From: Sulfurospirillum sp. UBA6810 | GTDB lineage: Bacteria > Campylobacterota > Campylobacteria > Campylobacterales > Sulfurospirillaceae | DNA length: 6,573 nucleotides | Assembly (NCBI GenBank): GCA_002469305.1 | Contig: DKEY01000149.1 | Span: 9,348-15,920 of the forward strand | Direction: 5' to 3' | Part shown: positions 1-6,173 of the stretch, in pieces | How the letters are laid out: every line of letters begins with the position of its first letter | Numbering within the stretch: position 1 is the stretch's first letter | Translations under genes and position numbers: made by a program | Notes under the pieces: model-generated | Told to the model about the DNA's origin: nothing | Databases searched by the model: none | The model's input: only the letters and a program-made list of their open reading frames with translations

Positions 1-348
1 ATAAATGCTACTATAAACGTTATCGTCCAATCAGTCATGGATGCTAGTGAACAGATGAGTACAAACTCAAAAGTAGTACAAGAGTTGGCAAATACAGCAA
101 CAAAAGTAGAAGCTAAAATCGACGAGCTTTCACATACGATGAGTAAGGCTACAAATATGGCTGATATGACTGTAAACAACTATATAACAGCTGGAAGTGA
201 CTTGGAAAAAATCATAGGTGACATAGGACAAATCAACGAACTTTCAGCTCAAAACACAAAAAGAGTTGAACAAATCTCAACGTCTGCACAACATATGAAT
301 AAGATGACAGAAGTACTGAGTAATAAACTAGCAGAGTTCAAAAGCTAA
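1..348 (+). CDS. Methyl-accepting chemotaxis protein, C-terminal fragment (5' end outside window)
   Basis: The reading frame is open from base 1 and ends at TAA 346-348, so 115 residues of a longer gene are visible. An internal ATG at 37 is not the true start. The fragment opens with INATINVIVQSVMDASEQM, which matches the stretch just after the cytoplasmic hairpin tip of chemoreceptor signalling domains. It continues as an Ala/Ser/Thr/Glu-rich heptad pattern typical of the returning antiparallel coiled-coil helix (QELANTATKVE, INELSAQNTKRVEQIS). In this family the tip binds CheW and CheA, and the helices carry methylated Glu/Gln residues. The protein ends in KLAEFKS without an NWETF-type CheR/CheB tether. 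The sensor domain, membrane segments and ligand cannot be seen. The family call is secure; which receptor it is remains unknown. Confidence 0.93.
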   Translation: MNATINVIVQSVMDASEQMSTNSKVVQELANTATKVEAKIDELSHTMSKATNMADMTVNNYITAGSDLEKIIGDIGQINELSAQNTKRVEQISTSAQHMNKMTEVLSNKLAEFKS

Positions 349-350
349 TA

Positions 351-360
351 TGGTATAAAT
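351..360 (+). promoter_or_regulatory. Candidate extended -10 promoter element upstream of the panE-like gene
   Basis: The sequence TGGTATAAAT lies just after the chemoreceptor stop codon. It reads as an extended -10 element (TGn followed by TATAAA at 354-359). No -35 match is visible 16-18 bases upstream, where the DNA is still chemoreceptor coding sequence, but Campylobacterota promoters often lack a conserved -35 box. If used, transcription would begin near base 366, inside the left arm of the downstream hairpin. AT-rich DNA produces such matches by chance, so this is only a candidate. Confidence 0.35.
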
Positions 361-400
361 TATGCTTACCTTATAGTAGTTTTAAAATAAGGTGAGCATA
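361..400 (+). promoter_or_regulatory. Hairpin that covers the ribosome binding site of the panE-like gene
   Basis: Bases 361-374 (TATGCTTACCTTAT) can pair with 387-400 (ATAAGGTGAGCATA) to give 14 consecutive pairs, one of them a U-G wobble (367 with 394), around a 12-base loop (375-386). The right arm holds the Shine-Dalgarno sequence AAGGTG (389-394) and the first base of the ATG at 400. The stem is not followed by a T run (next bases TGAAGATACT), so it is a poor intrinsic terminator for the chemoreceptor gene on the + strand. Sequestering the ribosome binding site, or protecting the 3' end of the upstream message, fits better. The pairing is seen directly; the role is inferred. Confidence 0.55.
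389..396 (+). promoter_or_regulatory. Ribosome binding site of the panE-like gene
   Basis: AAGGTGAG lies immediately before the ATG at 400, with 5 bases between AAGGTG and the start codon. It is a good Shine-Dalgarno match and supports this start. It sits wholly within the right arm of the 361-400 hairpin, so its access may depend on RNA folding or on ribosomes arriving from the upstream gene. Confidence 0.7.
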
Positions 401-1314
401 TGAAGATACTAATCGTAGGCGCTGGTGGTGTTGGCTGTTATCTAGGTGCAAAACTCATAAAATACAAAAATGATGTATTGCTATTAGGCAGAGGTGCTCA
501 TCTTGAAGCTATTATGTCCGAAGGTTTACATGTAGAAGATGAAAATGCCAAGTTTTCTATCTCTGCGAAGTACTTTGCTACCAAAGCTCCTCTTGGAGTT
601 ACATATGACTTAGTTATCCTCGCAACAAAATCTTACGATATAGAACAAGCTTGTCATGATATCAAAGGATTTTTACATGCTGATAGTATCCTTATGTGTG
701 TATCCAATGGAGTAGCACATATTGATATCATAAAATCTGTGTTGCCATATACAAAAGTTTGTGAAGCGTGCATATACATCCTCTCCAATATAAAAAAGCC
801 AAGCACTATCAAAAAATATGGTGGTGTATTTCAACTTTTCATAGGCTCTCAGGAGATAGAACCACTCATTTTAGAAAAACTTTTTCATCTTTTTAATGAT
901 GCCAATTTAAAAACAAAAATTTCACAAAATATTACTTTGGAATGTTGGAGAAAATACCTTTTTATAAGCTCATTTGCTATCATGACAAGTTTTTATGATG
1001 TAAGCATGGGAGAGATTGTTGAAAAGCATGAAGAAGAGTTGAGGGAAGTTCTGCGTGAGATTATCTTACTTGCGAATAAAAAAGGAATTGCCTTAGGAGA
1101 AAAAAACCTGGAACAGGCTATTTATCAAGCTAAAAATAATATCCCTTACAATTCAACAACATCTATGCAGCTTGATTTTAGAAATAAAAAGAAACCAGAA
1201 CTCGAAGCTTTATGTGGATATCTACTAAAAGAAGCAACCAAACTCCATATTGAGCTTAAAGTCATTTTCTCTTTATACAAGTGGTTGTTGATTAAAGAGT
1301 CCCAAAATGCTTAA
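400..1314 (+). CDS. panE: 2-dehydropantoate 2-reductase family protein (PanE/ApbA-like)
   Basis: This cytoplasmic oxidoreductase is 304 residues long, normal for the ketopantoate reductase family, whose known reaction is NADPH-dependent reduction of 2-dehydropantoate to pantoate for pantothenate and CoA synthesis. The N-terminus is a Rossmann fold with GAGGVG at residues 7-12. K77 (ATKSYD) and N103 (VSNGV) fit the conserved Lys and the Asn of the usual QNG motif. The C-terminal helical domain has WRK at 183-185, with K185 as the probable catalytic Lys, then S255 (TTSMQ) and E267 (PELEALCG) at the positions known to bind substrate. One deviation is that the Asn usually found four residues after the catalytic Lys is I189. 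Several paralogues in this superfamily share the fold without proven ketopantoate activity, so the symbol is tentative. The gene follows the chemoreceptor by 51 bases and overlaps the convergent HD-GYP gene by 23 bases. Confidence 0.8.
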   Translation: MKILIVGAGGVGCYLGAKLIKYKNDVLLLGRGAHLEAIMSEGLHVEDENAKFSISAKYFATKAPLGVTYDLVILATKSYDIEQACHDIKGFLHADSILMCVSNGVAHIDIIKSVLPYTKVCEACIYILSNIKKPSTIKKYGGVFQLFIGSQEIEPLILEKLFHLFNDANLKTKISQNITLECWRKYLFISSFAIMTSFYDVSMGEIVEKHEEELREVLREIILLANKKGIALGEKNLEQAIYQAKNNIPYNSTTSMQLDFRNKKKPELEALCGYLLKEATKLHIELKVIFSLYKWLLIKESQNA

Positions 1315-2992
1315 AGTCACTGTTTAAGAGTTTATCCTCTAACTCTTCAATAGTATGGATATTTGCTTCTTTTAAGTCAATGTGATTGTATCTTATCTTT
1401 AATCTCTCAGCACAAAGAATGTACTTTAAAATATCTGGTGTCATTTCTACGTGTTCTTTGAGATGGATGATTAAAAAATTATCCCCAAAAACTCTCACGA
1501 CTATGCCCTCTTTAAACTTATCCATGAAAGTTGTTGCCATATGTTTTAAAAGGATATCACCATTTTTCCAGCCATATTTTTTGTTATATCCTGTAAAATC
1601 TGCACAATTAATATGATATGTACAAATCTTAGTATAGTCGTTTTTATGTGCAAATAAAAATTTGAGATAATTTATATTGTAGCAGTTAGTAAGTTGGTCT
1701 TTGAAATAGTAAGAGAATTTCATCTCTTCCATAATGTTTTTAGGCATTTGCGTAGTGTTTTCTGGAATGATGATATCTTCAAGTACATCCCTTGCTACTT
1801 TTACGATATCTGGATTAAACTGTGTACCACTAGCTTCTTCTATCTTTTCTATGGCTTCTTTTATACTAAAACTTTTTCTATAAGCCCTGTTTGTTGTCAT
1901 AGCATCAAAAGCATCTGCAACGGAGATTATTTGAGAAAGAAGCGGTATCTGTGCTCCACTTAAGCCATATGGATAGCCAGTTCCATCATATCTTTCATGA
2001 TGATGTAGCACTATCACAGATAAGTTTTTAAATGGCTCTTTACATAAAAGCTCAAATCCAAACTTTGAGTGTGTTTTGATGAGGTTGTACTCTTCTGGGG
2101 TGAGGATATCTGGCTTTAAAAGCAAAGCATCTGGAATTTCAATCTTTCCTATATCATGAAGCATCCCTGCTTGAAAGATAAGGTCTATGTCATCTTTACT
2201 GCAATCAAGTTTTGCAGCAAGTAATGAAGAGTAATAAGCAACCCTTTTACTATGACCTGCTGTATAACTATCACGCTTTTCCATCATATCCACAAGCGAA
2301 TAGATACTCTCTTCATAGCTTTTTACACGTTGATCAAAAAAAGTTCTATTTTTATATCTAATCCACCAAATAACTACAATCCCAATCATCCAAGTTATAC
2401 TATAAGAAAAGAGTAAAAACATATAGCTTGATTGATTAAACTCATAAAAGGTAGGTATCTTCATCCTAAGATTGATATTGCCTATCAAATCACCAGCTTT
2501 TTTGTCATCATGGATATGACATCTTGAACAACTACCATCATCTAGCAGAGGTTTAGCATAAAAAAGTTGCGTTTGCTCTCCTAAATCATAAATACTAAAC
2601 TGGTCTTTCTTGCTCTCTTGCATCTTTTTGATTGTAACTATTATATTTTCATCAAGATTTCTAAAATCACTCTGTATATAGTTACTCTCTATAACCGTTT
2701 TAGCACCTCTCTCTTCACTCATTTTATATATCAAATCTCTAAGAGAAAAATCTGTTTTAAGCTCTAATTTTGAGTCTTTATCTAGGTTTTTAGCTTTTTG
2801 ATCAAATGCCCAATGGATCAAATACTCCGTTTGCTGCGCAATATCTTTGGCATTTGAGACTGTATGATTGATGATGTGCTTTTGTTCACTATGAAGTTGG
2901 AAAAAAAAGAATATAGTTGTAATTACTGTCCAAATCACAGTAAGAAAGATAGCAATTTGTTTAAAAAAAAGAATTCTATTGGTAGTTGGCAT
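1292..2992 (-). CDS. Membrane haem-sensor HD-GYP protein with degenerate GGDEF domain, probable c-di-GMP phosphodiesterase
   Basis: This 566-residue protein has, in order: a membrane helix (about 11-31); a periplasmic region (32-189) resembling DUF3365/Tll0287-like domains, with the c-type haem motif CSRCH at 155-159; a second membrane helix (190-211); a short linker; an HD-GYP domain (about 225-405); and a GGDEF-like domain (about 430-530). The HD-GYP residues look complete: GHS (H247), HD 279-280 with K283, H308, HHERYDGTGYP at 331-341, and D360 in VADAFDAM. Such domains hydrolyse c-di-GMP. The last domain keeps the GGDEF outline (DQLTNCYN at 432, N470, GD 478-479), but the signature is FGDNF at 502-506 and the metal-binding Asp is N462, so cyclase activity is unlikely. 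The ATG at 2992 directly follows an in-frame TGA and has only a weak ribosome binding site; no downstream start would keep the first helix. It lies behind the glyS terminator, so it is probably transcribed alone. The periplasmic signal could be redox state or a small ligand such as NO; this is inference. Confidence 0.9.
   Translation of the reverse strand: MPTTNRILFFKQIAIFLTVIWTVITTIFFFFQLHSEQKHIINHTVSNAKDIAQQTEYLIHWAFDQKAKNLDKDSKLELKTDFSLRDLIYKMSEERGAKTVIESNYIQSDFRNLDENIIVTIKKMQESKKDQFSIYDLGEQTQLFYAKPLLDDGSCSRCHIHDDKKAGDLIGNINLRMKIPTFYEFNQSSYMFLLFSYSITWMIGIVVIWWIRYKNRTFFDQRVKSYEESIYSLVDMMEKRDSYTAGHSKRVAYYSSLLAAKLDCSKDDIDLIFQAGMLHDIGKIEIPDALLLKPDILTPEEYNLIKTHSKFGFELLCKEPFKNLSVIVLHHHERYDGTGYPYGLSGAQIPLLSQIISVADAFDAMTTNRAYRKSFSIKEAIEKIEEASGTQFNPDIVKVARDVLEDIIIPENTTQMPKNIMEEMKFSYYFKDQLTNCYNINYLKFLFAHKNDYTKICTYHINCADFTGYNKKYGWKNGDILLKHMATTFMDKFKEGIVVRVFGDNFLIIHLKEHVEMTPDILKYILCAERLKIRYNHIDLKEANIHTIEELEDKLLNSDFKHFGTL
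1310..1347. other. Two overlapping short inverted repeats at the convergent gene ends
   Basis: CTTAAA (1310-1315) pairs with TTTAAG (1323-1328), and AAGAGTT (1326-1332) pairs with AACTCTT (1341-1347). The two stems share bases 1326-1328, so they exclude each other at their edges. They lie at the panE stop codon and within the last codons of the HD-GYP gene. Neither is followed by a T run on either strand, so a terminator role is possible but poorly supported. Confidence 0.2.
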
Positions 2993-3070
2993 TCACATAA
3001 CTTAGTTAAAAATTTTTTACCTTGCAAGCATATCAAAACTTTATTAAAGAAAAGTTAAACAACTGGTTTA

Positions 3071-3113
3071 AAAAACTCATTTTAAGCCAGCTCATAAATA
3101 CTGGCTTAAAATG
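3071..3113 (-). terminator. Intrinsic terminator of glyS
   Basis: A perfect 13-bp inverted repeat, CATTTTAAGCCAG (3078-3090) and CTGGCTTAAAATG (3101-3113), surrounds a 10-base loop. Read on the - strand it begins directly after the glyS TAA and is followed by AGTTTTTT, giving a GC-containing stem plus a U run, the standard form of a rho-independent terminator. It separates glyS from the HD-GYP gene 79 bases beyond the stem. On the + strand the stem is followed only by TTATAT and has no obvious gene to terminate. Confidence 0.88.
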
Positions 3114-5165
3114 TTATATACTTATCTCTTTTATGTCAGCAACTGACTTAAATTCTTTATAGATTGTTGCGATAAGACTTAGTCTATTATGCTTTACCTT
3201 TTCGTTCTCTGAATTTACCATAACGTTGTCAAAAAATCCATCAATTTCAGCTTTTAATGAAAACAGCGCATCAAGTTTTTCTTCATATGTCTCATATGAT
3301 TTGCTTATTACTTTTTTATACGCATTATAGAGATTTTTTTCATACTCTGATTCAAAAAGTTTTACATCTACAACTATCTCTGTATCAACATCTAGTCCTT
3401 TGATGATATTTGCGACACGCTTAAATGTAGAAAAAACTTCTTTGAAATCACTCGAATCTACTATCTTTTTTAAAGCTTCGATTTTTTGGTAAATCTTAAG
3501 TATATCTCTCTCGCCACTCTCTAAAACTGCTTTTATCACAGAGATATTTGCATCAAAAAACTGATATATACGCTCTAAGAAAAACTTTTCTAACTCACTT
3601 ATATCAAATCTCTGATAATTTTTACTCAAAGTTTTCAAATCTTCTTTTATATCAAATGCCAGTTTTTTATCAAGAACTATCTTGATGATACCATTTACTG
3701 CTCTACGAAGAGCAAATGGGTCTTTCGTTCCTGTTGGAATTTTACCAATACTAAAAAGAGCCAACAGTGAATCTAGCTTTGCACTTAAAGCTATGATTGA
3801 ACTGAAAACATTGCTTGGTAATTCGCTATCTTCTGAATTTGGTAAATACTGCTCTTTGATAGCAAGTGAAACCAACGCATCTTCACCCTGTGCTTTTGCA
3901 TAGTAGTATCCCATCAAGCCTTGAAGCTCGGTAAATTCATAAACCATTTCACTCAGTAAATCCGCTTTAGAAAGCATGATAGCACGATTGAGGTGTAAGC
4001 CCAGCTCTTTTTCACTTTTATAATCTATCTCGATACCTAGATTCCTTTTATACTTTGCTTGTAAAAAATCTACTATACCTTTTTCTCTGATAACTTTATC
4101 AAACACTGATCCAAGTCCATCTAAATAGACAATGTCTTTTAGCCCATGTATGCTAAGACCATTTTTCAAGTCATTATCTAAGAAAAACAAGCCATCACTC
4201 AGTCTTGCACGTAAAACTTTTTCATTTCCTTTGACAATCAAATCATAATCATCACTGATAGCATTTGAAACGACTATAAATCTGTTTGTAATTTTCCCAT
4301 CTTTAAACACAGGAAAATATCTTTGGTGTTCTTTCATAGAAGTGATGATAACCTCAGCAGGCAATCTCAAAAATTCCTTATCAAAACTACCTATCAAAGC
4401 TGTTGGAGCTTCAGTTATCGCCACAACTTCTGCAAGTAAATCTGCATCAACCTCTATCTTGATACCATGTTCTTTTTCTAAAGCTTTAAACTGCTCTAAA
4501 ATCATCTCTTCTCTTTTGTTTGGGAAAAGAACAACACCGCCACGCTCTAACTTCTCGAAAAAATCGCCTGCAAAATCATATGCAAATGGCTCATAAGAGA
4601 TAGTTCTATGAGGATAGGAGAAGTATTTTGATTCTACACCATATACACTAAAAGGAACATGCTCATCTCCAAGCATTGAACCCACCCAACGAATAGGTCT
4701 TATAAAACTCTCTTTGTTTGAGCCCCATCTCATAGACTTTCCAAAGTTAAGTCCATCTAAAAACTCTTGTAACATTTCGCCTATAAGGTTTTTTGAGTTT
4801 TGCCCTTTTATCGTCTTTTTAAAGTATAAAACTTCTTTTCCATCTTTTTGTATCGAGCCTAGCTCTTCTACTTCTACGCCACATTTTTTTGCAAAACCAA
4901 TCGCTGCGGGTGTCGCTTTGCCATCAACATAAGCTACATGTAAAGGTGCTCCAAAAAACTCTTCTTCTCTATCAGCCTGTTCTAACAAAAACTCGCTATG
5001 CCATAAAACTAATCTTCTAGGTGTATAGTAAAACTCAAATCCACATAAAAGTGCATTTTTTTCTAAGATATCTGCCCATTTTTTTTCTATACTTGGTAAC
5101 TCTTTTAAAAACGGTACTGCTGGTAATTCTTCAACACCTATTTCTATCAAAAGTGGCTTGATCAT
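3114..5165 (-). CDS. glyS: Glycyl-tRNA synthetase, beta subunit
   Basis: This is the larger subunit of the bacterial alpha2beta2 glycyl-tRNA synthetase, a cytoplasmic enzyme that charges tRNA-Gly with glycine using ATP. The alpha subunit (GlyQ) carries the active-site core; the beta subunit supplies tRNA recognition. Its 683 residues are the normal length. Family landmarks run the full length: LIEIGVEELPA at 6-16, TPRRLVLW at 48-55, MRWG at 145-148 with FIRPIRW at 154-160, MKEHQRYF at 277-284, KADLLSEMVYEFTELQGLMGYYYA at about 400-423 (written here only as a landmark, key residues D402, E410, F411, Q415, G416), TGTKDPFALRRAVNGII at 478-494, and the C-terminal DALR-type anticodon-binding region ending with FFDNVMVN at 644-651 and NRLSLI at 660-665. 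No frameshift or missing block is seen. The ATG at 5165 is preceded by AAAGGT. glyQ is not in this window. An intrinsic terminator follows immediately. Confidence 0.97.
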   Translation of the reverse strand: MIKPLLIEIGVEELPAVPFLKELPSIEKKWADILEKNALLCGFEFYYTPRRLVLWHSEFLLEQADREEEFFGAPLHVAYVDGKATPAAIGFAKKCGVEVEELGSIQKDGKEVLYFKKTIKGQNSKNLIGEMLQEFLDGLNFGKSMRWGSNKESFIRPIRWVGSMLGDEHVPFSVYGVESKYFSYPHRTISYEPFAYDFAGDFFEKLERGGVVLFPNKREEMILEQFKALEKEHGIKIEVDADLLAEVVAITEAPTALIGSFDKEFLRLPAEVIITSMKEHQRYFPVFKDGKITNRFIVVSNAISDDYDLIVKGNEKVLRARLSDGLFFLDNDLKNGLSIHGLKDIVYLDGLGSVFDKVIREKGIVDFLQAKYKRNLGIEIDYKSEKELGLHLNRAIMLSKADLLSEMVYEFTELQGLMGYYYAKAQGEDALVSLAIKEQYLPNSEDSELPSNVFSSIIALSAKLDSLLALFSIGKIPTGTKDPFALRRAVNGIIKIVLDKKLAFDIKEDLKTLSKNYQRFDISELEKFFLERIYQFFDANISVIKAVLESGERDILKIYQKIEALKKIVDSSDFKEVFSTFKRVANIIKGLDVDTEIVVDVKLFESEYEKNLYNAYKKVISKSYETYEEKLDALFSLKAEIDGFFDNVMVNSENEKVKHNRLSLIATIYKEFKSVADIKEISI

Positions 5166-5171
5166 ATATTG

Positions 5172-5177
5172 ACCTTT
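5172..5177 (-). promoter_or_regulatory. Ribosome binding site of glyS
   Basis: Read on the - strand, AAAGGT lies 6 bases before the ATG at 5165. It supports that start, and no other ATG in the same frame is close by. Confidence 0.65.
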
Positions 5178-5202
5178 ATATTAAACTTATTCATAACTGA
5201 TT

Positions 5203-5208
5203 ATTTTA
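5203..5208 (-). promoter_or_regulatory. Candidate -10 element for glyS
   Basis: The 90-base gap between the nuclease stop and the glyS start contains TAAAAT on the - strand (within GGATAAAATAAT), a five-of-six match to TATAAT, about 37 bases before the start codon. No -35 match is present at the right distance. An alternative pair, TTGATA followed 17 bases later by TTTAAC, lies slightly upstream. No terminator is visible in the gap, so glyS may also be read from the upstream genes. Confidence 0.28.
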
Positions 5209-5255
5209 TCCAATGAGTAGTTAAACTCGACTTATTTTAAACTATCAAATAAAAT

Positions 5256-6173
5256 TTAAAATGTAAAATCTCCATATATCGCTAAATGGTCTGAAAAACC
5301 CTCTCCTTGATGTTTCCCTTTCCCTCTTTTACTTATCTGCCATCTTTTAGGGTTTTCATATTTGTCTAAAAGGTATGGTTTTATAAAAATATTAAAACTT
5401 TTTTCTTTGTAGTCTATACCTTTTTTATCAAACATACTTTTAGAAATGATGATATGGTCAAGTGCCTTTTTCTCTTTAAAAAAAACATAGGAGTACCTCT
5501 TTTTTGCGGGTACTTCAAACCAAAGGTTATAGTTTTTTCTATCACTAGAGAGTTTTTTTACAGCTTCTCCCCACTCCTCTTTTTCGATTTCAAAAGGAGA
5601 GTTAAAATCCCCCAAGAGGATGTACTCTTTTTTTCTTTCATAGAGTTTTTTAAGAGCTTTTGCATATGCAATTCTACTAGCATTTCCATGTTTATAAGAG
5701 GGCCAGTGATTGAGATAAACAGCCAGTTCGTGAGTATCTATATCCAAAATTACTTCACTGATAGCCCTTGAATTGTTTTTTACATGTAACTCTTTAGAAC
5801 TAAGGATTTTATATCTTGAGAGAAGTGCATTTTTGACAGGAGAATTACTTTGCTGGATATAGATATATCTGTATTTTTTCTCTTTTAAAACACTGTTGAG
5901 ATACTCTAAGGCTTCTTTGCTCTCAACTTCTTGCAATGCCAATATATCAGCATCTAAGTCAAGAATAACTTTTGCTAGATTTTCTACTTTTTTGATATAC
6001 ATCCTAGAGTTCCAACCACTTTTGGCGTTGGGAATATACTCATTGTATTCGCTTCCACTAAAATGCATATCAAATAAATTTTCTACATTGTAAGTTGCAA
6101 CTCTAAAATCTTTAGCACTTAGAGTGAGACTAAGGAAAAGAAAGAGCGCTAAAATCTTTAGAGCATAGGACAA
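5256..6173 (-). CDS. Secreted endonuclease/exonuclease/phosphatase-family protein
   Basis: This 305-residue member of the EEP (DNase I-like) superfamily begins with a signal peptide: a short start, a hydrophobic run at about 5-19, and likely cleavage near A20. It should act in the periplasm or outside the cell. Catalytic landmarks are all present: TYNVENLFD at 27-35 (N29), LQEVE at 80-84 (E82 as metal ligand), NHWPS at 155-159 (H156), GDFN at 188-191 (D189, N191), LDH at 238-240, and SDH at 294-296 (H296). Members cleave phosphodiester bonds in DNA, RNA or phospholipids; the substrate here cannot be told. The start is TTG at 6173. It is the first usable start after an in-frame TGA at 6179-6177, no ATG occurs in frame before residue 36, and starting there preserves the signal peptide. 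The gene overlaps the end of the carbonic anhydrase gene by 16 bases, which suggests translational coupling. The gap to glyS is 90 bases. Confidence 0.88.
   Translation of the reverse strand: MSYALKILALFLFLSLTLSAKDFRVATYNVENLFDMHFSGSEYNEYIPNAKSGWNSRMYIKKVENLAKVILDLDADILALQEVESKEALEYLNSVLKEKKYRYIYIQQSNSPVKNALLSRYKILSSKELHVKNNSRAISEVILDIDTHELAVYLNHWPSYKHGNASRIAYAKALKKLYERKKEYILLGDFNSPFEIEKEEWGEAVKKLSSDRKNYNLWFEVPAKKRYSYVFFKEKKALDHIIISKSMFDKKGIDYKEKSFNIFIKPYLLDKYENPKRWQISKRGKGKHQGEGFSDHLAIYGDFTF

Noticed and set aside
1386..1963. Open frames on the + strand within the HD-GYP gene
   Set aside because: They are opposite-strand shadows of a gene with full domain conservation. Their translations are rich in Phe/Cys/Tyr, show no family features and lack ribosome binding sites.
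2864..3058. Small + strand open frame (64 codons) spanning the HD-GYP start and the intergenic gap
   Set aside because: Most of it is antisense to the first membrane helix of the HD-GYP protein. The translation shows no known fold or good ribosome binding site.
3055..3071. Inverted repeat TTAAAC / GTTTAA with 5-base spacer as a possible operator
   Set aside because: Only six A/T-dominated pairs in AT-rich DNA; expected by chance and no second copy was seen.
2993..3077. Search for a promoter, including sigma-54, for the HD-GYP gene
   Set aside because: The region is very AT-rich. TTTAAT and TGATAT resemble -10 boxes but have no matching -35, and the TTGC at 3023-3026 on the - strand lacks the GG needed at the sigma-54 -24 position. 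No candidate stood out.
3682..4932. Open frames on the + strand within glyS
   Set aside because: They lie opposite conserved glyS coding sequence, have Ser/Lys-rich low-complexity translations and no recognisable motifs.
5235..5261. Inverted repeat TTTTAAA / TTTAAAA at the end of the secreted nuclease gene as a terminator
   Set aside because: The stem is all A/T with a 13-base loop and would be too weak; no convincing U run follows on the - strand.
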